DNA from: Pseudomonas rhizoryzae
GTDB lineage: Bacteria > Pseudomonadota > Gammaproteobacteria > Pseudomonadales > Pseudomonadaceae
DNA length: 47,018 nucleotides
Direction: 5' to 3'
NCBI RefSeq assembly: GCF_005250615.1
Contig: NZ_SULM01000021.1
Location: 1-47,018, forward strand
Shown here: one piece after another, positions 24,891 to 32,903 of the stretch
Layout of the letters: each line of letters opens with the position of its first letter
How positions within the stretch are numbered: the first letter of the stretch is position 1
Program-made: the position numbers and the translations under genes
Notes under the pieces: generated by a model
The model's input: only the letters and a program-made list of their open reading frames with translations
What the model was told of the DNA's origin: nothing
Database searches by the model: none

Positions 24891-25320
24891 TCACAGTAGG
24901 GGATTGTCGATCAGGGTCAGAAGGTCGGGCCCGTCGTTTTTCACGTTGCCCACGGCCTTGCTCACGGGATACCACTCGAAAGCGTCCACGGGCGTCGCTG
25001 CCTCGCGGCCGATTTCGGCGGCACGATCTGCGCAAAGCTCTGGGTCGATCCATTCGCGGGCGACGTCTGGTGGTAAAACCAGGGGTCGACGGTCATGGAG
25101 GTCGATCATGCCGGCTTCGGAGCCCAGAAGTGGCCGATGGCAGCGAAGAACATAGGCTCCGCAGATTTCAACCGGATGAAATAGGGCGGCTTGCGCTTGG
25201 GCTCTCCAGATCCATTCGTACCAGCCGTCCGCGATCGCCAGGGCGCGTGCGATGCGCCAGACTCCCTGAAACAGCTTGCTCGTTGGCACCGTCTCGACGC
25301 GGGCGTTGATCATGGGCGGC
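24891..25320 (-). pseudogene. Degraded YedK/HMCES-type abasic-site DNA-protein crosslinking protein
   Basis: The C-terminal half of a YedK (SOS response-associated, SRAP) protein is clear: INARVETVPTSKLFQGVWR, ALAIADGWYEW, MIDLHDRRPLVLPPDVAREW and EWYPVSKAVGNVKNDGPDLL. The N-terminus with the catalytic Cys2 is missing. Between GWYEW and MIDLHD the correct protein (EPKRKPPYFIRLKSAEPMFF, then AAIGHF) appears only in another frame, so two compensating frameshifts lie near 25208 and 25112. The protein cannot form the crosslink to abasic DNA for which the family is known. The short downstream gene at 24673 remains intact. Confidence 0.8.
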
Positions 25321-25504
25321 CGCCTGGTCTGATTCGCTCAGAAGGGCCTTGTGGAGCATCATGGCCTTGATGAGGGCACCTCTTAGGTCTCCCGCCGCTG
25401 GAGACTGGCAGTCATAGGCATCGGCTCTTCCAAACAGGTAACATTCATAATGTATTCTTGCAGGATGTACCATTCCTGAGTCTTGTTAGCAGTTGCCTGT
25501 TTTT

Positions 25505-25915
25505 ATGACCGCCTCACGAAGACCCTCCCGCGCTACAGGCCGTACGGCCAACCCGGATTCACTCCGCGCTGCTCATGAGCAGATCACTCGTAACAGCGGT
25601 ACCCTTGCCGACATTGCCAATCTCGTCGAGATGGAAGGCAAGGCCAACCCCTCGCGTCGGCAGCCCAGCCAGCCATCGCGCGCTCAGACCGAACCCGTTT
25701 CCCGCTCCGGGGAATCTCCCAAGCCGGTGCCTGCGGCGGCCAGTCGCGGCCATTTCCTGACACAGCCGCTGTTTGGAATACCGGTCCTGGCGATCCTGGG
25801 CTGCGCTTTGATCGTAGGTGCAGCCGTGGGAATACCGCTCGGCGTCCTTACCTATGGCACCGAGATCTATTCCTTGGTGATGGACGGCCTGGCTGTCTTC
25901 TAGCCCAGGTAGCTA
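25505..25915 (+). CDS. Hypothetical protein with C-terminal membrane segment
   Basis: About 132 residues from ATG at 25505 (an in-frame TTG lies at 25493) to a TAG near 25901-25903; the end given is approximate within a few bases. The first 80 residues are polar and rich in Ser, Arg and Pro (MTASRRPSRATGRTANPDSL), and the last 50 are hydrophobic (GIPVLAILGCALIVGAAVGI, then PLGVLTYGTEIYSLVMDGLA), enough for one or two membrane passes. I do not recognise a family. It might be a small tail-anchored membrane protein. There is no clear ribosome-binding site before the ATG. Confidence 0.45.
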
Positions 25916-26222
25916 GCCAGGGTGTACGGCTCGATCAGGACCTGAGCGAGCCTTTTTGTCTTGTGGCATCTAGGCGACACGTCCTTTCCCAAAGGGGCAA
26001 AGTGTACCCTTCGCGGACGAGCACCCTATCAGCGCAGGTCTCGACCAGGTGCGAAGACGAAAAAGAAAGTCTGTTGTGTAGCCTGCTAAATCCACGTGGC
26101 AGAGCCGTTCAGCGGGAGTGAGTGGCACTTTTAGCGTAGCTGTCCAGTCGTAACTCGGACCCCATCGGGCCAGCGAACCGCTCCGGCTTTCTTACTCAAG
26201 GCTCCGCACCGAGATAACGTCA
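25916..26222. other. Intergenic region before the YdcZ-type gene
   Basis: About 310 bp without a gene. It contains GCTAAATCCACGTGG (26085-26099), which superficially resembles the PvdS box, but CGT follows TAAAT after 14 rather than 16 bases. No terminator with a T-run was seen. Confidence 0.35.
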
Positions 26223-26672
26223 ATGAATACAGCGAATTGGGCTTACAGTCTCATCATAGTTGCTGGATTTTTGCAGGCCGCAGGAGCGGCAATGAATGGT
26301 TCTCTCAATAAGGCCCTGGTCAATCCTTGGCTGGCTACCTCGGTGTCCTTTGTGATGGTCACCTTCGTGGCCATCGGCCTGCTGATTTGCCTGCCCAAGC
26401 CATTACCCTCGGTTAGCCAGCTCGGTGAGATGCCATGGTGGGCACCCTTGGGAGGCATTGCCGGTGCCGTAGCGGTCTTTGCTGGCCTTGTTTTCATTCA
26501 GCGCCTCGGAGCGGCACCCGTCAATGGCGTCACCATTACTGCAAATCTTATCGCTAGTTTGGTCATCGACCATTTCGGCCTGTTCGCGATGGAACAGCAC
26601 GCGATCAATGGATGGCGGCTATTGGGTGCGGTATTGATGATTGCCGGTGTCGTGCTGATCGCCCGTTTTTGA
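26223..26672 (+). CDS. DMT-superfamily YdcZ-type membrane protein
   Basis: A 149-residue membrane protein with about five hydrophobic segments, the usual size of the YdcZ (DUF606) family. Landmarks are GFLQAAGAAMNGSLNKALVN near the N-terminus, PWWAPLGGIAGAVAVFAGLV in the middle, and LGAAPVNGVTITANLIASLV followed by DHFGLF and WRLLGAVLMIAGVVLIARF at the end. Family members are inner-membrane proteins of the drug/metabolite transporter superfamily with unknown substrate, often acting as pairs; no second copy is adjacent here. ATG at 26223 is preceded by GAGATAACGTCA, a weak ribosome-binding site. Confidence 0.88.
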   Translation: MNTANWAYSLIIVAGFLQAAGAAMNGSLNKALVNPWLATSVSFVMVTFVAIGLLICLPKPLPSVSQLGEMPWWAPLGGIAGAVAVFAGLVFIQRLGAAPVNGVTITANLIASLVIDHFGLFAMEQHAINGWRLLGAVLMIAGVVLIARF

Positions 26673-26807
26673 CGATAGGCCCTGCTGAGAATCGTTATTC
26701 GAGACCGGGCCGCGGGCCCCGATCCGATGGCCAGGATTTAACGGGTGAGCCCGAAAGGTCAGAGGCAACTTCGGGTCAGTTCGTCATGATGCTGCTTGAG
26801 CCGATCA

Positions 26808-28040
26808 TTATGTCTTGCGGGCGAGTGCCAGAGCATCGGCGGCGGCCATGGGCCTTGCCAGGTGATAACCCTGTGCGAAGTCGACTTGCAAATCGCGCAG
26901 GCAAACGAGCTCTTCAGCGGCTTCCACGCCTTCCGCGACGACCTGCGAACCGATCTCGTGCGCGAAGTTGACCAAGCCCCGGGCGAGAGCGCGTCGACTA
27001 CGATCCTCATGGATATGTTGGGTGAGGCTCATGTCGAGTTTGATGATGTCCGGTTGCAGCTGCAGGATATGTCTCATGCTGGAGTAGCCGGCACCGGCAT
27101 CGTCCACGGCGATCTTTACACCCAAACGACGCAATGGGGTCAAGGCATCGGCAAGGGCGACATAGTCCTTGACGATGGCATGCTCGGTAATTTCCAGGGC
27201 CAAGCGGGACAAATCCGGTACGGCCTGGAGTAACGGCTCCAGCTGACCCGAGGTGACGAGTTCCGGTGAGACGTTGACGTTGAGCGTCAGGGGCGCGACG
27301 AAATCTCGCTGGTAGGCGAACGTCTTGCACAGAACGTGCTCCTCGAGCTTGATACCGATGCCAGCGGTGGAGGCACGGTGAAACCATTGGTCCGGCGACC
27401 GCTGGGGCGCCACTTCGAAGCGCGACAGGCACTCGAAGCCGTGGAGCGTCAGGTCGGGTAACCGGAACACCGGCTGGAAGACGATGCGTGGCGCGCCTTG
27501 GATCAAGGCGCCTTCTATTTCCTCAATGATGTTCCGCTGTGCCGAGCGATTGACCTCCACCTCGTGCAGGCGCAACGCGAGGATCTCGGCAAAGGCGCGC
27601 AGCATCTTGATATCACGCTCGTCGAGCCGATTGTTGGGCTCGAAACCCAGGCAGCACAGCGTGCCATAGACTTGGCCCCCCACCTCGACCGGTACGCTCA
27701 GATGCGAGCCGATGGGCAGGGACGCGGTCGCCGGAATACGCTGAGCGGCGGGAAGTTGAGAGGTGTCAGGAATCAGCTCCGGCAATTCCCCGTTGATGAT
27801 GCCCAGACAATAGCCTTCCGCCAGAGGGATGATCTGCCCCTGCTGAAGCGGACAGTCCGGCGGGCTGTCGACATGCTCGAGTATCCGATCCGTGTCTCGA
27901 AAGCGCGACAGAAAGGCCACATCCATCCCCAGGTACTGGCGCACCACCCGTAGTGACTGACGCAGCTCGCGGTCATTGATGTCGTCAGCCAGCAACTGGA
28001 TCAAGGGATGTTGGGTAACGTGTTCAGGAGACATCAACAT
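26808..28040 (-). CDS. GAF-EAL protein (putative c-di-GMP phosphodiesterase or sensor)
   Basis: A 410-residue soluble protein with an N-terminal GAF domain (about 10-165; LRVVRQYLGMDVAFLSRFRD, GSHLSVPVEVGGQVYGTLCC) and a C-terminal EAL domain (about 170-405). EAL-domain landmarks: the signature reads FECLSRFE rather than EALxR, LNVNVSPE and LEITEH are kept, the metal-binding DDFGTGYSS reads DDAGAGYSS, and KLDMSLTQ and VVAEGVE are present. The catalytic acids and Lys appear retained, so hydrolysis of c-di-GMP is possible, tuned by a ligand or redox signal at the GAF domain. ATG at 28040 follows AGAGGAA by 7 bases; another ATG lies two codons on. It is monocistronic. Confidence 0.93.
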   Translation of the reverse strand: MLMSPEHVTQHPLIQLLADDINDRELRQSLRVVRQYLGMDVAFLSRFRDTDRILEHVDSPPDCPLQQGQIIPLAEGYCLGIINGELPELIPDTSQLPAAQRIPATASLPIGSHLSVPVEVGGQVYGTLCCLGFEPNNRLDERDIKMLRAFAEILALRLHEVEVNRSAQRNIIEEIEGALIQGAPRIVFQPVFRLPDLTLHGFECLSRFEVAPQRSPDQWFHRASTAGIGIKLEEHVLCKTFAYQRDFVAPLTLNVNVSPELVTSGQLEPLLQAVPDLSRLALEITEHAIVKDYVALADALTPLRRLGVKIAVDDAGAGYSSMRHILQLQPDIIKLDMSLTQHIHEDRSRRALARGLVNFAHEIGSQVVAEGVEAAEELVCLRDLQVDFAQGYHLARPMAAADALALARKT

Positions 28041-28545
28041 TGGACCGTTCCTCTACCGCTGTGGTCGTTTCCTTGTTGGGTCGTACCAGGCATTTCCTCT
28101 AGGCCTGGGTGTCAGATTTTGACCTATGAGTCACATCCAAGAATCCGGATTCTTACTTCTTCCGTCAAAGGGTTTCGTGCTGTGGGTGTGTTTAGGACAA
28201 GGTTTTCAGCGATTCGGTCGAGTTGATTGGTAGTGCTATTTAAATAAATAACTTCGGCCAGCTAACTTCGACGACCGATGGGAGATTAGCGCTATTGCAG
28301 ATCAGGGATGAACTCGCGCTTCTTTGTGAAGGCAATAGAAAGAACAGCTATAGCGTTCGAGAAAGGAAAAGCCAGCGCAGAAGGCAAGGCCCTCCGTTAG
28401 CCTGGCCGACTCGCCAGGGCAGGGGAGGGCATAGGCCACCAGCGACGCCACCCGTCCACCGAGCAATGGCTGTTTACATTCATGGTAGGGCGATTAGAGT
28501 AGGGAACCCTCAAGCCATCATTCGTCCATCTTCCATGGAGCAACC
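28041..28545. other. Intergenic region between the GAF-EAL gene and a small membrane-protein gene
   Basis: About 505 bp with no convincing gene. It holds a perfect 16-bp palindrome AAGAATCCGGATTCTT (28139-28154) about 100 bp upstream of the GAF-EAL start, and an AT-rich stretch near 28220-28260. An 84-codon plus-strand frame (28295-28549) is compositionally noisy and lacks a ribosome-binding site. Confidence 0.4.
28139..28154. promoter_or_regulatory. 16-bp perfect palindrome upstream of the GAF-EAL gene
   Basis: AAGAATCCGGATTCTT is fully self-complementary and lies 99-114 bp upstream of the GAF-EAL start codon. It may be an operator for a dimeric regulator. No known binding-site class was matched. 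Confidence 0.3.
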
Positions 28546-28809
28546 ATGAGCCCTTCGCGACCGATCCACTGGTATCGTGCCCGCACTACGCTCGAAATCG
28601 TCGCCCTGGGTTTTGGCGTCATTGCCTTGGTGGTCGCCCTTGAACTGGGATTGCGCAATTCGCCTGCCGAACACCTGGCTGACTATCACGCCTGCAAGGG
28701 TGATGGTGGGCTGGCACGGATGAACGCCATCGGCGAAATCGTCTGCCGTCTGCCTAGTCCGGTGCTGGGTAAGGTGACGGACAAGACACCCGCGGTCAGC
28801 GGTCTCTAA
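28546..28809 (+). CDS. Small hypothetical membrane protein (87 aa)
   Basis: MSPSRPIHWYRARTTLEIVA opens an 87-residue protein with one membrane segment (about 17-36; IVALGFGVIALVVALELGL) and a short polar C-terminus with two cysteines (YHACKGDGG and EIVCRLPSP). ATG at 28546 follows GGAG by 5 bases. The two cysteines would be periplasmic if the N-terminus is inside. The layout resembles the 189-residue protein at 21122: charged start, single membrane segment, two-cysteine end. I do not recognise the family. Confidence 0.6.
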   Translation: MSPSRPIHWYRARTTLEIVALGFGVIALVVALELGLRNSPAEHLADYHACKGDGGLARMNAIGEIVCRLPSPVLGKVTDKTPAVSGL

Positions 28810-29023
28810 GCGGTTCTCGGTCTAACAGCTAGCCACCTCGCCCCTTTGCCCTCCTGCCTGCTCAGGCAATAACCACCCAAATCCTTCCGCGCCCTCGCAT
28901 CCTTCGCGCCTTCGCGCAGGATGTCCTGCCGTTCCTGTCATTTACTTCCCGTTTGCGCAAACTGCTGCTTTGGCTATGTGGCAGGGGCACGCGGCTGTCC
29001 GCCAAAAGTTTAACGTAACATTT

Positions 29024-29045
29024 GATAATGAGAGTTTTTATCATT
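29024..29045 (+). promoter_or_regulatory. Fur-box-like sequence before the catecholate-locus receptor
   Basis: GATAATGAGAG followed by TTTTTATCATT, containing the inverted pair AATGA / TCATT, in the AT-rich spot of an otherwise GC-rich 323-bp intergenic region (28810-29132). It ends 87 bp upstream of the receptor start. Repression by Fur when iron is abundant is expected. Confidence 0.6.
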
Positions 29046-29132
29046 TAAAGTGCTGGCCCTCGCGCATGCGCCGCGAGCAGCAGCCTTCTTGTGTACGGCG
29101 TCGGCTGCAACGCCTCGGTAACAAGGATCACC

Positions 29133-31322
29133 ATGAACACCCAAGGAACCCGCTGTCAGCCCATCCGCGCCTCTCGTGGGGGGCTTCGTCACCTGCTCCT
29201 GCTCGGAGCGCTGATTCCCTTTCCCCTGACGGCCCTGGCCGCCTCGGTCGCCGGGCAGAGCGCTACCGAGCTGGACACCCTGACCATCGAAGGCAATCGC
29301 CTCTATGACATGGCGCCCTCGGAGCAGACCGGCGGCTACACCGTGGATTCGGCGACCGTAGGGACGAAGACGCCGGCGGCCTTGCGCGACATTCCCCAGT
29401 CGATCACCTCGTACACCAACGATTACATCAAGGATCGCAACTTCAACACCCTGGACGACCTGGCCAAGTCCACCGCCGGATTGCGGGTACTGACCAACGA
29501 CAGCGGGCGTTCCTCCATCTATTCGCGCGGCTACGAGTACGACGAGTACAACATCGACGGCCTGCCGGCGCCCATGACCAGCATCTTTGGCACCGTGCCC
29601 ATCCTCTCGCCCTTTGACCGGGTCGAGATCATGCGTGGCCCCTCCGGGCTGTTCAACAGCACCAGCGAGTTGGGCGGCATCGTCAACATGGTGCGCAAGC
29701 GCGGTACCGAAGACTTCCAGGGACACATCACCGGGCGCTACGGCTCCTGGGACACCAACTATCAGGAAATCGACCTGGCCGGGCCGCTCACCGAGAGCAA
29801 GAATGTCCGCGGCCGCTTCGTCGCCTCCCGGGCCGATACCAATGGTGAGGTGGACTACAACGCCAGCACCAATGAGAGCTACTACGGCGACCTGGACATC
29901 GATCTATCCGATTCCACCCAGGTGTCCTTCGGCCTGATCCATCAGGTCAAGAACATCACGCCCAACAATGGCTACCCCACCAATGCCCAGGGCCAACTGC
30001 TCGACTTCAGCCATTCACGCTTCTTCGGCGCCGACTGGAACTACTTCGATGGCCAGACCACCGACGGCATCTTCGAACTGACCCACAGATTTGATAACGG
30101 CGGCTATGGTCGTATCGCAGCACGGGCTTCGCGTCGCGAGACGGATTACCTCTATGCCTTCACGGGTAGCGCGGTGCAGGCCAACGGCAACACCAGTATC
30201 CGTACCACCACCCGCGATTTCGAGCAGGACGCCTATTCGCTGGATGCCAGTTACAGCCAGCCCTTCGAGGCCCTGGGGCAGGTCAGTGAATTCGTCGTGG
30301 GGACCGACTACAAGCACTACGACACCGACTACAGCAATGGCAACGGCATGCTGGGCACGGTCAACGTAAACACCTATTCACCCAGCCGCTTCGCCAAGCC
30401 GGCCCGTGTCTATCAGACCGACTTCGACAGCGAGGATCGTGAATTCGGCCTCTACTCCAAGGTGACCTTCCGGCCCATCGAGCGCCTTGCGCTGATCGGC
30501 GGGGCGCGTGTCTCCTGGTACAAGGGCGATGCCTACACCACCACCCTGGCCAGCGGCGCCGAGGCCGGCGAGAGCCAGGAGCACAACGCCTTCGTCACTC
30601 CCTATGCCGGTACCGTCTACGACCTGGACGACTACCATTCGCTGTATGCCAGCTATTCCAAGGTCTATAAGCCGCAGAGCCAGCTGGATGCCCAGGGCAA
30701 GGCCCTCGATCCGCGTGAGGGCGACCAGTATGAGGTCGGCATCAAGGGCAGCTACTTCAACGGCGATATGAACGCGCGCCTGTCGGTCTTCCAGTTGACC
30801 GATGAACATCGTGCGTCCACGCCTTTCACCGCCAATGGCGTGGCCATCACCGGCTATTCCGTGGATTCCGGCAAGACACGGGTGAAAGGCGCCGAGATCG
30901 AGGTCAGCGGCAAGCTCACCGAGCAGTGGGAAATGCTCGCCGGCTACACCTACATGGATACCCAGAGTCTCAGTGGCGACAGTAATACCCTGTTCGAAGC
31001 CATGCCCAAGCACATGGCCTCGCTGTGGACCAAGTACACCCTGGCAGGCGGCCCGCTGACCGGCCTGACCATCGGCGGCGGGGTGAACGCGATGAGCGAT
31101 TTCTCCCAGACCAACCAGACCTCCGGCGTCACCATCTCCGCCCCTGGCTATGCCACGGTCGATGCCAAGCTCGCCTATCCAGTCACCAAGCAGCTCACCG
31201 CGACCCTGGACGTCAACAACCTGCTCGACAAGGATTATTGGTCCCGCGTAGGTTCGGTCTCCACCTTCAACTTCCAGGGGCCGTCGCGCAGCGTGATGGT
31301 CGGGGCGCGTTACGACTTCTGA
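29133..31322 (+). CDS. TonB-dependent siderophore receptor (FhuE/FoxA-like, no STN domain)
   Basis: A 729-residue outer-membrane receptor. ATG at 29133 follows AAGGA and gives a signal peptide MNTQGTRCQPIRASRGGLRH with a hydrophobic core and LTALA cleavage region; an in-frame start at 29091 would spoil it. The mature protein starts directly with the plug (LRDIPQSITSYTNDYIKDRN, SSIYSRGYEYDEYNIDGLP, DRVEIMRGPSGLFN, ELGGIVNMVRKR) and ends in a barrel with terminal RYDF. The sequence belongs to the general siderophore receptor group with FhuE and FoxA, not to the FepA/PfeA type that carries enterobactin in E. coli and other pseudomonads. It nevertheless heads a same-strand run with fes, ybdZ and entF, so its ligand may be the catecholate made here. 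Confidence 0.95.
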   Translation: MNTQGTRCQPIRASRGGLRHLLLLGALIPFPLTALAASVAGQSATELDTLTIEGNRLYDMAPSEQTGGYTVDSATVGTKTPAALRDIPQSITSYTNDYIKDRNFNTLDDLAKSTAGLRVLTNDSGRSSIYSRGYEYDEYNIDGLPAPMTSIFGTVPILSPFDRVEIMRGPSGLFNSTSELGGIVNMVRKRGTEDFQGHITGRYGSWDTNYQEIDLAGPLTESKNVRGRFVASRADTNGEVDYNASTNESYYGDLDIDLSDSTQVSFGLIHQVKNITPNNGYPTNAQGQLLDFSHSRFFGADWNYFDGQTTDGIFELTHRFDNGGYGRIAARASRRETDYLYAFTGSAVQANGNTSIRTTTRDFEQDAYSLDASYSQPFEALGQVSEFVVGTDYKHYDTDYSNGNGMLGTVNVNTYSPSRFAKPARVYQTDFDSEDREFGLYSKVTFRPIERLALIGGARVSWYKGDAYTTTLASGAEAGESQEHNAFVTPYAGTVYDLDDYHSLYASYSKVYKPQSQLDAQGKALDPREGDQYEVGIKGSYFNGDMNARLSVFQLTDEHRASTPFTANGVAITGYSVDSGKTRVKGAEIEVSGKLTEQWEMLAGYTYMDTQSLSGDSNTLFEAMPKHMASLWTKYTLAGGPLTGLTIGGGVNAMSDFSQTNQTSGVTISAPGYATVDAKLAYPVTKQLTATLDVNNLLDKDYWSRVGSVSTFNFQGPSRSVMVGARYDF

Positions 31323-31328
31323 CGGCCG

Positions 31329-31369
31329 CGCTATTCGGGTGGCGCCGTAGGCGTGCCGCCCGGATAGCG
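31329..31369. repeat. Long hairpin between receptor gene and fes
   Basis: CGCTATTCGGGTGGC (31329-31343) pairs with GCCGCCCGGATAGCG (31355-31369) over 15 positions, two of them G-U. It starts 7 bp after the receptor stop. There is no T-run. It resembles the palindromic REP units common in Pseudomonas and may act as an RNA stabiliser or partial terminator. Confidence 0.55.
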
Positions 31370-31407
31370 GTTGCAGAACGCGTGACTTCCGACGAGCTGC
31401 CAACACG

Positions 31408-32664
31408 ATGCACGGCAATGCAATGAACGATTCTTTCTTCCAGCGTGACGACGTGGGCAGCGAAGCCTGGTGGCAGGCGGTGGCGAGCCGGGGCACGCCG
31501 CTGATCGAGCCCACCGACGGTGGGCGCTACCGCCTGACCTTTCTCTGGCGCGATCCCGCCGGAGCGGCGTCCGGCACCCAGCGGGTCTGGCTCAATATCA
31601 CGGGCGTGACCGATCACCATCAACCGGGCCTGCCGCAGAGTCTCACGCGCGTGCCAGGCACCGATGTCTGGGCCTGGGAGACCGAACTGGACGGTTGCTG
31701 GCGAGGTAGCTACTGCCTGATTCCCAGCGGGGAGCCGGCGCCTTTCGAAGGTGAGGGCAAGGTCGATCCGCAGCGCGTTCGCCTGTGGTGGCGCAGTGTC
31801 TTTCCGCTGGCCCAGGCCGACCGGCTCAATCCTCGCCGTGCCTGGCAGGGCGGACGGGGCCTGGCGGTCTCGGGGGTGCATCTGCCGGACGCGCCGGCGC
31901 AAGCGGCTTGGACGGCATTCGACGAGGGGCTCGACGGGCGTGAAGCCGGGGCGCCCGAGCTTCGGCAATACCGCTGGGAAAGCGCTCGGCTGGGCAATAG
32001 TCGCCCCGTCTGGGTACTGACCATCGGTAATACCACCCCTAAAGAGCGCCCCCTGGCTATCTTGCTGGATGGGCAGTTCTGGGCGCAGGCGATGCCTATC
32101 GCCGGACCACTGCAACAGCTCACCGAGCGGGGCCTTTTGCCGGAGGCGGTCTATCTGTTGATCGATAACAGCGATCGCGCCCTGCGGGGCAGCGAGCTGC
32201 CCTGCAATCCCGAGTTCTGGCTCGCGGTGCAGGAAGAGCTGCTGCCGCAGATTATGGCCTGCGCGCCCCATGCCCAGAGCCCAGCCTCGACCGTCGTGGC
32301 CGGGCAGAGCTTTGGCGGGCTGGCGGCGCTCTATGCCGCGCTGCACTGGCCGGAGCGCTTCGGTTGTGCCCTGAGCCAGTCCGGCTCGTTTTGGTGGCCG
32401 CAGCGCGGCGCGCCGGGGCGGCTGTTCGAGGCGTTGGCGGCCGGTAAGGGCGCCGGGCAACCGTTGCGATTGTTCATCGAGGCCGGGCTGCGTGAGCCGG
32501 CGATTCTCGAAGCTTCCCGTGCCCTGGTCCCGCGTCTGCGCGAGCAGGGTCACGCACTCGACTATCGCGAGATCGATGGGGGCCATGACGCCCTCTGGTG
32601 GCGCGGCGGCTTGCTCGATGGTCTGGTCCGCCTCTGGCAACCCTTGGTCGCGCCCGACCGTTAA
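31408..32664 (+). CDS. fes: Enterobactin esterase
   Basis: A 418-residue cytoplasmic esterase. E. coli Fes opens the trilactone ring of ferric enterobactin so that iron can be reduced. The N-terminal domain starts SEAWWQAV and includes VTFLWRDPAGAA-like sequence (RLTFLWRDPAGAASG) as in Fes; the catalytic domain shows LLIDNSDRALRGSELPCNPE, VVAGQSFGGLAALYAALHWP (nucleophile Ser) and the His in GGHDALWWRGGL. ATG at 31408 is taken as start; ATGs at 31418 (out of frame) and 31423 (in frame) are close, and no strong ribosome-binding site separates them. It is followed after 21 bp by ybdZ. Confidence 0.94.
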   Translation: MHGNAMNDSFFQRDDVGSEAWWQAVASRGTPLIEPTDGGRYRLTFLWRDPAGAASGTQRVWLNITGVTDHHQPGLPQSLTRVPGTDVWAWETELDGCWRGSYCLIPSGEPAPFEGEGKVDPQRVRLWWRSVFPLAQADRLNPRRAWQGGRGLAVSGVHLPDAPAQAAWTAFDEGLDGREAGAPELRQYRWESARLGNSRPVWVLTIGNTTPKERPLAILLDGQFWAQAMPIAGPLQQLTERGLLPEAVYLLIDNSDRALRGSELPCNPEFWLAVQEELLPQIMACAPHAQSPASTVVAGQSFGGLAALYAALHWPERFGCALSQSGSFWWPQRGAPGRLFEALAAGKGAGQPLRLFIEAGLREPAILEASRALVPRLREQGHALDYREIDGGHDALWWRGGLLDGLVRLWQPLVAPDR

Positions 32665-32685
32665 TTCTTTCCGCCAGGAGGTCCG

Positions 32686-32892
32686 ATGGACGCTCTCAAC
32701 CCCTTCGACGATCCCGCGCAGACGTTGCTGATCCTGCGCAACGCCAGCGGCCAATGCAGCCTCTGGCCGGAAGCCATGGCCTGTCCCGCCGGTTGGCAAC
32801 CGGTATTCGGCCCGGCGCCGCGTGCCGCCTGCGACGACTGGTTGACGAGCCACTGGCGTGACATTCGCCCGGCCGTCTCCCCGCATTCCTGA
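32686..32892 (+). CDS. ybdZ: MbtH-like protein (YbdZ), partner of EntF
   Basis: A 68-residue MbtH-family protein with the family's spaced pattern: NPFDDP, CSLWPEAMACPAGWQPVFGP, CDDWL and WRDIRP. MbtH proteins bind the adenylation domain of their NRPS and are needed for its solubility and activity; in E. coli YbdZ serves EntF. ATG at 32686 follows AGGAGG by 5 bases, and the gene ends 11 bp before entF, so the two are translated together. No second MbtH gene is present in the window; the hydroxamate NRPS may use this one or another copy. Confidence 0.95.
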   Translation: MDALNPFDDPAQTLLILRNASGQCSLWPEAMACPAGWQPVFGPAPRAACDDWLTSHWRDIRPAVSPHS

Positions 32893-32903
32893 CAGGAGTT
32901 ATC

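Noticed and set aside
26087-26108. TAAAT followed by CGT upstream of the YdcZ-type gene
   Set aside because: Spacing is 14 instead of 16-17 bases and the gene has no link to siderophores.
26686-26700. Fur-like TGAGAATCGTTATTC after the YdcZ-type gene
   Set aside because: Only about 10 of 14 consensus positions agree and it does not precede any start codon.
28295-28549. An 84-codon plus-strand frame overlapping the next gene's start
   Set aside because: Arginine- and proline-rich noise with no ribosome-binding site; overlaps a better-supported small gene.
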